Source of the DNA: Symsagittifera roscoffensis | Lineage: Eukaryota > Xenacoelomorpha > Acoela > Convolutidae | Assembly: GCF_963678635.1 (NCBI RefSeq) | Contig: NC_087063.1 | Span: forward strand, 85,299,574-85,363,573 | Reading direction: 5' to 3' | DNA: 64,000 nucleotides | In this document: piece by piece, positions 38,260 through 50,780 of the stretch | Numbering within the stretch: position 1 is the first letter of the stretch | Layout of the letters: the number at the start of each line of letters is the position of its first letter | Notes under the pieces: model-generated | What the model was told of the DNA's origin: nothing | Database searches by the model: none | What the model saw: only the letters and a program-made list of their open reading frames with translations | Position numbers and translations under genes: made by a program

Positions 38260-41200
38260 AATCATTAGAAGTATAGAACTTCCATACTCCGCCCTTAGTA
38301 AACCCATAAATTTTACTTTTTTTCAAAAACTATATTTTGACGCGAGAAAAGTGACATAATTGTGCTGATACTTTCCCGAGTACATGAGTAGAGAAAATCC
38401 AGGGATCTAATCATTTTTTTGTGATAAATATCTATGCGAGTTTATCAAAAAAAAATCATACAATTCAAACATCGTGACAACAAATTTTAAAATGATTTCA
38501 AAATATTTATTAATTTTTCAGATTAAAAACAATTCAAATAAATTTGCGATAAACTAATCCTCCAATTCTGTTATAAAAAACTCAAAAAAATTGAATTAAA
38601 CTGAAATTATTTTCTCTTGTCATGGTTTACTAATTCCTCTTTGTCCATGTTGCATTTCATTTTGAGTTCTCTTCTGATACAATGTGCTGTATTGCGGCTC
38701 ATTGATTTATTCATCTCCAGCTCAACGACTGATTTTCGAGCGTTTGCATTGTTATTGATACCATTTGCAGGAGTTGAATTTGATACACTATCCAAGCACT
38801 CTTCCAGCCTGATTTGGATAAACTGAAAATCACTGCAGCTAAAAAGTCGCTTTTGGTTCCAGCAACTTTTTAGGCTCTCTTGCTAAACTTTTTTCATCGT
38901 GCTACCTCTTTGCGGCTTTCGATTGCTCTGAGTCACGAGAGATATTCTAAACCTCGCGAACAGTTAACTCCGCCAGAATGTTTAAATCATCCCGAATTTC
39001 GAATCCTCAGAATAATCCATGTCATCCAGATTGTCCGAATCCTCAAGATAATCCAAATCCTTCTGATTGTCCGAATATTTAGTATAATCCTATTTCTCCT
39101 GATTTTCTGAGTCTTCGGGTTAAACCAAATCCTCCGGCTTAACCCAATCCTGCGGATTATCCAAATGCTCCGGGTTATCCAAATCTTCCGGATTTTCTGA
39201 TTGCTCCGGATTATCCACACCCCCAGGATAATCGAAAGCCTCCAAAATTTTCTAATGCTCCGGATTAACCAAATCATTAGAAGTATAGATTTTCCATACT
39301 CCGCCCTTAGTAAACCCATAAATTTTACTTTTTTTCAAAAACTATATTTTGACGCGAGAAAAGTGACATATTTGTGCTGATACTTTCCCGAGTACATGAG
39401 TAGAGGAAATCCAGGGATCTAATCATTTTTTTGTGATAAATATCTATGCGAGTTTATCAAAAAAAATAATACAATTCAAACATCGTGACAACAAATTTTA
39501 AAATGATTTCAAAATATTTATTAATTTTTCAGATTAAAAACAATTCAAATAAAATTTGCGATAAACAAATCCTCCAATTCTGTTATAAAAAACACAAAAA
39601 AATTGAATTAAAATGAAATTATTTTCTCTTGTCATGGTTTACTAATTGCTCTTTGTCCATGTTGCATTTCATTTTGAGTTCTCTTCTGATACAATGTGCT
39701 GTATTGCGGCTCATTGATTTATTCATCTCCAGCTCAACGACTGATTTTCGAGCGTTTGCATTGTTATTGATACCATTTGCAGGAGTTGAATTTGATACAC
39801 TATCCAAGCACTCTTCCAGCCTGATTTGGATAAACTGAAAATCACTGCAGCTAAAAAGTCGCTTTTGGTTCCAGCAACTTTTTAGGCTCTCTTGCTAAAC
39901 TTTTTTCATCGTGCTACCTCTTTGCGGCTTTCGATTGCTCTGAGTCACGAGAGATATTCTAAACCTCGCGAACAGTTAACTCCGCCAGAATGTTTAAATC
40001 ATCCCGAATTTCGAATCCTCAGAATAATCCAAGTCATCCAGATTGTCCGAATCCTCAAGATAATCCAAATCCTTCTGATTGTCCGAATATTTAGTATAAT
40101 CCTATTTCTCCTGATTTTCTGAGTCTTCGGGTTAAACCAAATCCTCCGGCTTAACCCAATCCTGCGGATTATCCAAATGCTCCGGGTTATCCAAATCTTC
40201 CGGATTTTCTGATTGCTCCGGATTATCCACACCCCCAGGATAATCGAAAGCCTCCAAAATTTTCTAATGCTCCGGATTAACCAAATCATTAGAAGTATAG
40301 AACTTCCATACTCCGCCCTTAGTAAACCCATAAATTTTACTTTTTTTTCAAAAACTATATTTTGACGCGAGAAAAGTGACATATTTGTGCTGATACTTTC
40401 CCGAGTACATGAGTAGAGGAAATCCAGGGATCTAATCATTTTTTTGTGATAAATATCTATGCGAGTTTATCAAAAAAAATAATACAATTCAAACATCGTG
40501 ACAACAAATTTTAAAATGATTTCAAAATATTTATTAATTTTTCAGATTAAAAACAATTCAAATAAAATTTGCGATAAACTAATCCTCCAATTCTCTTATA
40601 AAAAACTCAAAAAAATTGAATTAAAATGAAATTATTTTCTCTTGTCATGGTTTACTAATTCTTCTTTGTCCATGTTGCATTTCATTTTGAGTTCTCTTCT
40701 GATACAATGTGCTGTATTGCGGCTCATTGATTTATTCATCTCCAGCTCAACTACTGATTTTCGAGCGTTTGCATTGATATTGATACCATTTGCAGGAGTT
40801 GAAGTTGATACACTATCCAAGCACTCTTCCAGCCTGATTTGGATAAATTGCAATCACTGCAGCTAGATAAGTCGCTTTTGGTTCCAGCAATTTTTTAGGC
40901 TCTCTTGCTAAACTTTTTCTATCGTGCTACCTCTTTGCGGCTTTCGATTGCTCTGAGTCACGAGAGATATTCAAATCCTCGCGAACACTTAACTCCGCCA
41001 GAATATTTAAATCATCCCGAATTTCGGATCCTCAGGATAATCCAAATCATCCAGATTGTCCGAATCCTCAAGATAATTTAAGTCCTTCTGATTGTCCGAA
41101 TATTTAGTATAATCCTAATTCTCCTGATTTTCTGAGTCTTCGGGTTGAACCAAATCCTCCGGCTTAACCCAATCCTGCGGATTATCCAAATGCTCCGGGT

Positions 41201-42310
41201 TATCCAAATCCTCCGGATTTTCTGATTGCTCCAGATTATTCACACCCCCAGGATAATCGAAAACCTCCAAAATTTTCTAATGCTCCGGATTAACCAAATC
41301 ATTAGAAGTAAAGAACTTCCATACTCCGCCCTTAGTAAACCCATAAATTTTACTTTTTTTCAAAAACTATATTTTGACGCGAGAAAAGTGACATATTTGT
41401 GCTGATACTTTCCCGAGTACATGAGTAGAGGAAATCCAGGGATCTAATCATTTTTTTGTGATAAATATCTATGCGAGTTTATCAAAAAAAATAATACAAT
41501 TCAAACATCGTGACAACAAATTTTAAAATGATTTCAAAATATTTATTAATTTTTCAGATTAAAAACAATTCAAATAAAATTTGCGATAAACTAATCCTCC
41601 AATTCTCTTATAAAAAACTCAAAAAAATTGAATTAAAATGAAATTATTTTCTCTTGTCATGGTTTACTAATTCTTCTTTGTCCATGTTGCATTTCATTTT
41701 GAGTTCTCTTCTGATACAATGTGCTGTATTGCGGCTCATTGATTTATTCATCTCCAGCTCAACTACTGATTTTCGAGCGTTTGCATTGATATTGATACCA
41801 TTTGCAGGAGTTGAAGTTGATACACTATCCAAGCACTCTTCCAGCCTGATTTGGATAAATTGCAATCACTGCAGCTAGATAAGTCGCTTTTGGTTCCAGC
41901 AATTTTTTAGGCTCTCTTGCTAAACTTTTTCTATCGTGCTACCTCTTTGCGGCTTTCGATTGCTCTGAGTCACGAGAGATATTCAAATCCTCGCGAACAC
42001 TTAACTCCGCCAGAATATTTAAATCATCCCGAATTTCAGATCCTCAGGATAATCCAAATCATCCAGATTGTCCGAATCCTCAAGATAATTTAAGTCCTTC
42101 TGATTGTCCGAATATTTAGTATAATCCTAATTCTCCTGATTTTCTGAGTCTTCGGGTTGAACCAAATCCTCCGGCTTAACCCAATCCTGCGGATTATCCA
42201 AATGCTCCGGGTTATCCAAATCCTCCGGATTTTCTGATTGCTCCAGATTATTCACACCCCCAGGATAATCGAAAACCTCCAAAATTTTCTAATGCTCCGG
42301 ATTAACCAAA
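38260..42310. repeat. Recently homogenised run of 1,012-bp monomers
   Basis: Four successive monomers (cores near 38639, 39651, 40664 and 41676) repeat at exactly 1,012-1,013 bases and differ at few sites. Two core variants alternate in pairs: one with TTGTTATTGATACC (38.6, 39.6 kb) and one with TTGATATTGATACC (40.6, 41.6 kb). This suggests duplication of single monomers by unequal exchange. Confidence 0.7.
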
Positions 42311-45300
42311 TCATTAGAAGTATAGAACTTCCATACTCCGCCCTTAGTAAACCCATAAATTTTACTTTTTTTCAAAAACTATATTTTGACGCGAGAAAAG
42401 TGACATATTTGTGCTGATACTTTCCCGAGTACATGAGTAGAGGAAATCCAGGGATCTAATCATTTTTTTGTGATAAATATTTATGCGAGTTTATCAAAAA
42501 AATCATACAATTCAACCATCGCGACAACAAATTTTAATATTTTAAAATTTTTCAATTTTTCAGATTAAAAACAATTCAAATAAAAATTGCGATAAACTAA
42601 TCTTCCTATTCTGTTAGAAGAAACTCAGAAAAGTTTTGAATTAAAATAAAATTATAAATTTTTGTCTTGGTTTTCCAATTACTCTTTTCCATGTTGCTTT
42701 TAGAGTTCTCTTGTGTTACAATGTGCTGTATTACGGCTCATTGGTTTATTCATCTCCAGCTCAACGACTGATTTTCGAGCGTTTGCATGGGTATTGATAC
42801 CATTTGCAAGACTTGAATTTGATAAAAAATCCAAGCACTCTTTTAGCTTGGTTCGGATAAATTGCAAATCACTGCTGCTAATTTAGTCGCTTTTGGTTTC
42901 GAGCAATTTTTTAGGCTCGCATGCTAAACTGTTTCCATCTTGCTGCCTATTTGCGGCTTTCGATTGATCTGAAACATGAGGATTATCCAAATCCTCGCTA
43001 ATATTTAACTCCTCCAGAGTATTTAAATTATCCTGAATTTCGAATCCTCAGGATAATCCAAATCCTCCAGATTGTCCGAATACTCAGGATAATTTAAGTC
43101 CTTCTGATTGTCCGAATATTTAGTATAATCCTAATTCTCCTGATTTTCTGAGTCTTCGGGTTGAACCAAATCCTCCGGCTTAACCCAATCCTGCAGATTA
43201 TCCAAATGCTCCGGGTTATCCAAATCCTCCGGATTTTCTGATTGCTCCGGATTATTCACACCCCCAGGATAATCGAAAACCTCCAAAATTTTCTAATGCT
43301 CCGGTTTAACCAAATCATTAGAAGTATAGAACTTCCATACTCCGCCCTTAGTAAACCCATAAATTTTACTTTTTTTCAAAAATTGTATTTTGACGCGAGA
43401 AAAGTGACATATTTGTGCTGATACTTCCCCGAGTACATGAGTAGAGGAAATCCAGGGATCTAATCATTTTTTTGTGATAAATATTTATGCGAGTTTATCA
43501 AAAAAATCATACAATTCAACCATCGCGACAACAAATTTTAATATGATTTTAAAATTTTTCAATTTTTCAGATTAAAAACAATTCAAATAAAAATTGTGAT
43601 AAACTAATCTTCCTATTATGTTAGAAGAAACTCAGAAAAGTTTTGAATTAAAATAAAATTATAAACTTTTGTCCTGGTTTTCCAATTACTCTTTTCCATG
43701 TTGCTTTTAGAGTTCTCTTGTGATACAATGTGCTGTATTACGGCTCATTGGTTTATTCATCTCCAGCTCAACGACTGACTTAAGAGCGTTTGTATTGGCA
43801 TTGATACCATTTGCAAGACTTGAATTTGATAAAAAATCCAAGCACTCTTTTAGCTTGGTTCGGATAAATTGCAAATCACTGCTGCTAATTTAGTCGCTTT
43901 TGGTTTCGAGCAATTTTTTAGGCTCGCATGCTAAACTGTTTCCATCTTGCTGCCTATTTGCGGCTTTCGATTGATCTGAAACATGAGGAATATCCAAATT
44001 CTCGCGAATATTTAACTCCTCCAGAGTATTTAAATTATCCTGAATTTCGAATCCTCAGGATAATCCAAATCCTCCAGATTGTCCGAATACTCAGGATAAT
44101 TTAAGTCCTTCTGATTGTCCGAATCCTCAGTATAATCCTGATCCTCCTGATTTTCTCAACCTTCAAGGTAAAACAAATCCTCCAGCTTATCTCAATCCGC
44201 AGGATTATTCAAATGCTCCGGGTTATCCAAACACTACGGATTATACAAATGCTTCTGATAGGCCGAATCCTCCGGATAATCCAACTACTCTGGATTATCT
44301 AATCCTCCGGATTGTGCAAACCCTTCGGATTATCCATTACATTGAAAGTCTAGAACTTCCATACCCGTCCCTAGTGAACCCATACATTTTATCTTTATCA
44401 AAATTTCTATTTTGACGCAAGGAAGGTGACATGTTTGGGCTGTTTTTTTTCCTGAGGACATGAGTAGACGAAATCCAGAGAATTAAACATCTTTTTTGTA
44501 CTAAGATTTTTTGCGGATTTATCAAAACAAGTCATTTAAATCAACCATCGCGACAAAAAACTTTTATTATAATTTCTTGATTTATTATTTTTTTCATATG
44601 TAAAATTTTTCAAATAAAAATTGCGATAAACTATTCTTTCTATTCTGTTAGAGAAAACTCAAAAAAAAAAGTTAAATTTATATAAAATTGAAATCTCATG
44701 TCCTGGTTTTCTAATTCCTCTTTGTCGATGTTGCGTTTCGTTTCAACTTTTCATGTGATACAATGTGCTGTATTACGGCTCATTGGATTTTTCATCTCCA
44801 GCTCAACGACTGTGTTTCTAGCATTTCCATTGGTATTGATACCACTTTCAGGACTTGAATGTGATACAACATCCAAGCACTCTTTCAGCTTGGTTCGGAT
44901 AAATTGCAAGTCATTGCTGCTAATTAAGTCGCTTTTGGTTTCCAGCTATTTTTTAGGATCGCATGTGAAACTGTTTCCATCTTCCTGCCTATTTGCGGCT
45001 TTCGATTGATCTGAAACATGAGGGATATCCAAATCCTCGCGAGCATTTAACTCCTCCAGAATATTTAAATTTTTCTGAAGTTCGAATCCTCAGGATAATC
45101 CAAATCATCCAGATTGTCCGAATCCTCTGGATAATCTAAGTCCTTCCGATTATTCGAATCCTCAATTTAATCCTAATCCTCCTGATTTTCTGAGTCTTCA
45201 GGGTAAACCAAATCCTCCAGCTTATCTCAATCCTGCTGATTATCCAAATGCTCCGGGTTATCCAAAAACTCCGGATTAGAAAAATGCATCTGATTGTCCG

Positions 45301-45383
45301 AATTTTCCGTATAATCCGACTACTCTGGATTATCCAATCCTCAGCATTCTCCAATTCCTCCGAATTATCCAAATCATTAGAAG

Positions 45384-46364
45384 AATAGAACTTCCATACC
45401 CGCCCTTAGTAAACCCATACATTTTACCTTTTTTTCAAAAATTCTATTTTGACGCGAGAAAAGTGACATGTTTGTGCTGATAGTTTCCCGAGTACATGAG
45501 TAGAGGAAATACAGAACACTAACCATTGTTTTTGTTATAAATATTTATGCGAAATTATCAAAAAAATCATACAATTCAACCATCGCGACAATAAATTTTA
45601 AAATGATTTTATAATTTAATATATTTTCAGATTAAAAACAATTCAAATAAAAATTGCGATAAACTAATCTTCCTATTCTGTTAGAAGAAACTCATATAAC
45701 TTTTGAATTAAAATAAAAATATAACCTCTTGTCCTGGTTTTCAAATTCCTCTTTGTCCATGTTGCATTTCATTTCGAGTTCTCCTGTGATACAATGTGCT
45801 GCATTACAGCTCATTGGTTTATTCATCTCCAGCTCAACGACTGATTTTCGAGCGTTGCAATTGGTATTGATACCACTTGCAGGACTTGAATGTGATACAA
45901 CATCCAAGCACTCTTCAGCTTGGTTCGGATAAATTGCATATCATTGCTGCTAATTAAGTCGCTTTTGGTTTCCAGCAATTTTTAGGCTCGCATGCTAAAC
46001 TGTTTCCATCATGCTGCCTATTTGCGGCTTTCGATTGATCTGAAACATTCGTTTTGTCTTCTCTTGTGATACAATGTGCTCTATTACTGCTCATTGGTTT
46101 ATTCATCTCCAGCTCAACGACTGTTTTTCTAGCGTTTGCATTGGCATTGATATCATTTGCAGGAGCTGATTTTGATACACTTCCCAAACACTCTTCCAGC
46201 CTGATTTGGATAAATTGCAAATCACTGCAGCTAAATAAGTCGCTTTTGGTTCCAGCAAATTTTTAGGCTCTCTTGCTAAACTTTTACTATCGTGCTCCTT
46301 CTTTGCCGCTTTCGATTGCTCTGAGTCACGAGGGATATCCAAATCCTTGCGAACACTTAACACC
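45384..46364. repeat. Distant copy of the block at 14870-15850
   Basis: Last array monomer on the right, nearly identical to 14870-15850 at 30,514 bases distance and carrying the same fused core. It leads into the pure 18-bp array at 46375. Confidence 0.8.
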
Positions 46365-46849
46365 TCCAGATTAATTAAATCACCCTTAACCAAATCCTCC
46401 GGGTTATCCATATGCACCAGGTTATCCATATTCTCCGGGTTATCCAAACTTTCCGGATTTTCCAACTCCTCCAGATTATCCAAGACTTCCGGACTATCCA
46501 AATCTTCTGGAATATCCAATTTTTTTGGAATATCCAAAACTCCGGATTATCCATTATCCAAATGCTTCGGATAATCCAAATCCTCCGGAATCTCCAAACC
46601 CTCCAGAATATCCAAATCCTCGGGAAGATTCAAGTCCTTCGGAATATTCAATTCATCCGGAATATTCAAATTTCGGGAACATCTAGTTCCTCTGTATTGT
46701 CCAAATCTAAGACGTACAGTGTTCTGGCCATAATAAAAAAACTCAAAAAATGGCTTGTTCAAATTAGGGTCGTTTTTTTTTTGTTCGTGGTGTGATGATA
46801 AAACTATACGAGCGCTGAGAAATTTAGTCAAAATAAGCATATTCGACAC
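46103..46849 (-). pseudogene. Minus-strand frame: unique N-terminus, acidic hexapeptide repeats and array core
   Basis: On the minus strand one frame runs from 46849 to 46103, broken by a single TAA at 46547-46549. It starts MSNMLILTKFLSARIVLSSH, passes a basic segment (NTVRLRFGQYRGTRCSRNLN), then acidic hexapeptides of the type IPEDLD/NPENMD encoded by the 18-bp repeats, then LSVRKDLDIPRDSEQSKAAK of the array core. It ends in the frameshifted EPKATYLAA tail. Half of it (46547-46849) has a near copy at 51952-52167. This is the only place where array-type coding joins unique sequence. The TAA, present in both copies, and the later frameshift argue against a functional protein. No domain is recognised. 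Confidence 0.35.
46375..46685. repeat. 18-bp minisatellite array, short block
   Basis: About 17 copies of an 18-bp unit of the type AATCCTCCGGATTATCCA. The unit contains no stop in any frame, which accounts for the overlapping open frames on both strands here. It is the pure form of the repeat embedded in each 1-kb monomer. Confidence 0.8.
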
Positions 46850-47905
46850 AATTTGTATTTGTCTGCAAAAAACGAAGAAAAATTTTAAAAATGAAAAAAT
46901 TGTTTCAGAAAATTAGTTCTTTTTCTACTTTTTTTGCTGAACAATTTTAGTTGACTTTCACAAAAAGTTTTTTGGCGAGGAAATGCTAAATGAAGCCTTT
47001 CATTTTCTACGATTAGACTTGCACGTTTGCTTCACGCGTTGCTCAAAATTAGACTACAGCTATAAAAAAAATTCAAAGTTGTTCGAATCACAACTGAAAA
47101 AGATTTAAATAAGATATATCACTCGGTCCATTCCGATTATTATTTTGTGGTACTTGATTTTGCGTGAAAAAAACGACCACTTGTTTCAATGATAACAGAG
47201 CAATAACCCCGTTAATAGGTAAATGACTTTTTTAACAGCATCATCCTTATGACGTTTAGGGTGTGAACAAACCAACTAAAATTAATGTATTAGAACAGGC
47301 CGAAAGCTACGTCTTTTGAATGAAACGTGCATTACTTCCTTAATGATTTTAAAATTGTTTCTGTAGCTATTCTGTAAAACTTTCGCATTTTCGGCTGGTT
47401 TAAGTGGTAGCTAATTTACCCTTTGATTGGTTTATGAGAAACGCTTCTCAAGTCAGACCGATGAAACAACAAAGCTGGTTTATTTCGATCACGTTGAACG
47501 CCACAGTTGAAAGCGACAATTTTGCATTTTCACCTTAACTAGCCACCATTTATTTCCAATGTTGTGCAGTCAAATTCACACCAAATATAACAAACGCAAG
47601 TTTTCCATGTAAGAATTTGGAAATTACTAAGCTAAAGACAAAACACTAACTTTGCATGAGACAAATTAGAAAACATCCTCAGCCTACTGATTCCAAAAGG
47701 CCACCAAAAGTAGTATTTTTGTTTGCGAAACAGCTTCGATATTGCATTGAACTATCACAACAAGCTGCGCTCGTGTAGAGATCAAAAAATGATCACAAAC
47801 AAGCCTAGAGTGACAAAAGATCAGTTAGGTTCACGCCAAAAATGTTAAGCAAAAAAGCAGTGACGCAAAATTCAAAACCTTACTTATTCATCTTTTCGCA
47901 GCGAA
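46686..47905. repeat. Right-border segment, copy A
   Basis: AT-rich non-array sequence matching 52085-53505 over most of its length, starting with the shared CTAAGACGTACAGTGTTCTG. Copy B has ~205 extra bases at about 53070-53276 that are absent here near 47683. Apart from the short frame at 46953-47108 no gene is recognised. Confidence 0.75.
46953..47108 (+). pseudogene. Frameshifted copy of the small frame at 52341
   Basis: The frame starts after TTTTAG (a possible acceptor) and reads like the 73-codon frame at 52341-52562 up to LDYSYKK. One A fewer in the following A-run then shifts it, giving a stop TAA at 47106-47108. It has no ATG start. It is either a broken exon or a relic. Confidence 0.35.
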
Positions 47906-50780
47906 TTTGCAAAAACTTTACGATGCATAGGGCGGCTAATTGTATTTTCAATTTTGAAGTAATTACGCGAGCTCTCATGTTTAGATTTTTCTATTGAATC
48001 TTTTCAAGTCAAGACATCTAAAAAATATTTCAAGTTGCAAGCTGTTTGCGCTTTTTTAAACTAGTTTTCTGCTGTTTGAGTTATGAATTTTTAACCATTC
48101 AAAATGTTTCATTGAGCAGCTCATCCAGTCAAAACTTCCCAAACTTTTATAACCAAGCTTTTCACACTATGAATTATTCCAAATTGCTTATTAGACCGAA
48201 TCAGTTTGCGAAACGTTAAAGTTTTTTTAGCAAGCTATTTCAGCTGTTAAATTTTGAGATATTTTAAGACAAGTCATAGCGCAAATCGATTTGCTAAAAT
48301 TTAGTTTCTCTAGCCAAGCTATTCAAACTATGAGTTATTGTAAGCTATTCCCTAGACCGAATTGGTTCGCAAAACGTTTCACTTTTTAAGCAAGCTATTC
48401 CAGTTAGGAAAAGTTTAGCACCAGTCGGTTAGCAAAAATTTAGATTTTTGAAGCATTGACATTTTCAGTTCACTCGTTTTAATTAAAATGAAACTGCACG
48501 CTCAAACTTTTTGAACAAAATGTGAGCAAGTATTGACTAGGATTGAAGTTGAATTGAGTTCATCTTGTTCCAAGAGTTCTGAAAAATTTTTCAACAAACT
48601 TCTAGAATATTGCAGACTCGTAAACTTGAAAGATCTGAAGCGTCATATTGGAACCAGAACCCCCACTGTAGTTTCATGTAAAAAACTGATCATACAGAAA
48701 ACAATTGTCTAAAATGTTGCCATAATAACACAATACTTCTGCAAATTCAGACCAAGAAACCGATTATATTTTCATTATATCCGACTATTTCCGCATAAAC
48801 GCAATCCATTGAGAGCTCATTTAAAATTCATGATGATTGATTATAATGGATTATAAACTTTTTATGTTGTTGCAAAATCAATTGCAAACTTTGCCAGTTG
48901 CAACATTTCACGATGGATAAGGGCGGCTTATTGTATTTTCAATCTTGAAGTGATTACGCGAGCTCTCATGTTAAGATTTTTCTATTGAATCCTTTCAAGT
49001 CAAGAAATCTACAAAGTATTTCAAGTTGCAAGCTGTTTGCACTTTTTTAAAACTATTTTTCTGCTGTTTGAGTTATGAATTTTTAACCATTCAAGTTGTT
49101 TCAAAGAGCGGCTCATCCTATCAAAGCAAGCTGTTTGAGTTATGAGTTTTTAAACATTCAAGTTGTTTCATAGAGCGGCTCATCTTATCAAAACTTCCCA
49201 ATTTTTTATAACCAAGCTTTTCACGCTGTAAATTATTTCAAGTTGCTTATTAGACCGAAGTGGTTCGCGCAAAATTTAAGTTAATCTAAGCAAACAATTC
49301 AAGGCATAATAATTTGAAAATTTTCAAATTTTTTCATAGACCGAATCAGTTTGCGAAACGTTAAAGTTTTTTTAGCAAGCTATTTCAGCTGTTAAAATTT
49401 GAGATATTTTAAGTCAAGTCATAGCGCAAATCGATTTGCTAAAATTTAGTTTCTCTAGCCAAGCTATTCAAACTATGAGTTATTGTAAGCTATTCCCTAG
49501 ACCGAATTGGTTCGCAAAACGTTTCCCTTTTTAAGCAAGCTATTCCAGTAAGGAAAAATTTAGCACCAGTCTGTTAGCAAAAAGTTAGATTTTTGAAGAT
49601 TTGACATTTTCAGTTCACTCGTTTTATTTAAAATGAAACTGCACACTCAAACTTTTTGAACAAAAAATGAGCAAGTATTGACTAGGATTGAAGTTGAATT
49701 GAGTTCATCTTGTTTCAAGAGTTCTGAAAATTTTTTCAACAAAATTCTAGAATATTGCAGACTCTTAAACTTGAAAGATCTGAAGCGTCATATTGGAACC
49801 AGAACCCCCACTGTAGTTTCATGTAAAAAACTGATCATACAGAAAAAAATTGTCTAAAATGTTGCCATAATAACACAATACTTCTGCAAATTCAGACCAA
49901 GAAACCGCTTATATTTTCATTATAACCGACTATTTCCGCATAAACACAATCCATTGAGAGCTCATTTAAAATTCATGATGATTGATTATAATGGATTATA
50001 AACTTTTTATGTTGTTGCAAAATCAATTGCAAACTTTGCCAGTTGCAACATTTCACGAAGGATAAGGGCGGCTTATTGTATTTTCAATCTTGAAGTGATT
50101 ACGCGAGCTCTCATGTTAAGATTTTTCTATTGAATCCTTTCAAGTCAAGAAATCTACAAAGTATTTCAAGTTGCAAGCTGTTTGCGCTTTTTTAAAACTA
50201 TTTTTCTGCTGTTTGAGTTATGAATTTTCAACCATTCAAGTTGTTTCATAGAGCGGCTCATCCTATCAAAGCAAGCTGTTTGAGTTATGAGGTTTTAAAC
50301 ATTCAAGTTGTTTCATAGAGCGGCTCATCTTGTCAAAACTTCCCAAGTTTTTATAACCAAGCTTTTCACGCAATGAATTATTTCAAGTTGCTTATTAGAC
50401 CGAAGTGGTTCGCGCAAAATTGAAGTTAATCTAAGCAAGCAATTCAAGGCATAATAATTTGAAAATTTTCAAATTTTTTCATAGACCGAATCAGTTTGCG
50501 AAACGTTAAAGTTTTTTTAGCAAGCTATTCCAGCTGTTAAATTTTGAGATATTTCAAGTCAAGTCATAGCGCAAATCGATTTGCTAAAATTTAGTATCTC
50601 TAGCCAAGCTATTCAAACTATGAGTTATTGCAAACTATTCCCTAGACCGAATTGGTTCGCAAAACGTTTCACTTTTTAAGCAAGATATTCCAGTTAGGAA
50701 AATTTCTTAGCACCAGTCGGTTAGCAAAAAGTTAGATTTTTGAAGCATTGACATTTTCAGTTTACTCGTTTTAATTTTTC
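47906..50780. repeat. Rep-C: three ~1.0-1.1-kb tandem repeats
   Basis: Units begin near 47906, 48897 and 50041 with GGGCGGCTWATTGTATTTTC, then GTGATTACGCGAGCTCTCAT, and later CCAAGCTATTCAAACTATGA. The first spacing is ~990, the second ~1,144 because an internal GCGGCTCATC segment is duplicated in units two and three. Unit three is cut at about 50780 by the 18-bp array. A fourth copy lies at 53505-54590. Only short random-looking frames occur. Confidence 0.8.

Larger units (their letters stand above)
30121..46374. repeat. ~1-kb tandem array, block 3
   Basis: Core motifs start near 30462, 31483, 32495, 33501, 34510, 35319, 36605, 37627, 38639, 39651, 40664, 41676, 42685, 43691, 44720 and 45750. 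From 36605 onward the spacing is regular (1006-1030), with 1,012 bases repeating four times. Irregular steps of 809 and 1286 near 35 kb mark a rearranged joint. Subfamilies differ at the start of the monomer and in the core (for example an ETKSDLISS type and a frameshifted EPKATYLAA type on the minus strand). No intact gene. Confidence 0.85.

Noticed and set aside
5842-46374. CRISPR-like or bacterial repeat array
   Set aside because: Repeats are ~1 kb with internal minisatellites, without unique spacers of constant length, and the surroundings are eukaryotic (LTR element, hAT MITE, spliced exon).
5842-46374. CENP-B box in the monomers
   Set aside because: No match to the TTCG....A..CGGG core was found in the monomers I read. 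A centromeric role is left open but unsupported.
46547-46549. Alternative genetic code (TAA/TAG read as sense) to explain stops in the minus-strand array frames
   Set aside because: The frames also contain frameshifts, the host-like exons end normally, and the retroelement stops coincide with other decay. Ordinary pseudogenisation explains them.
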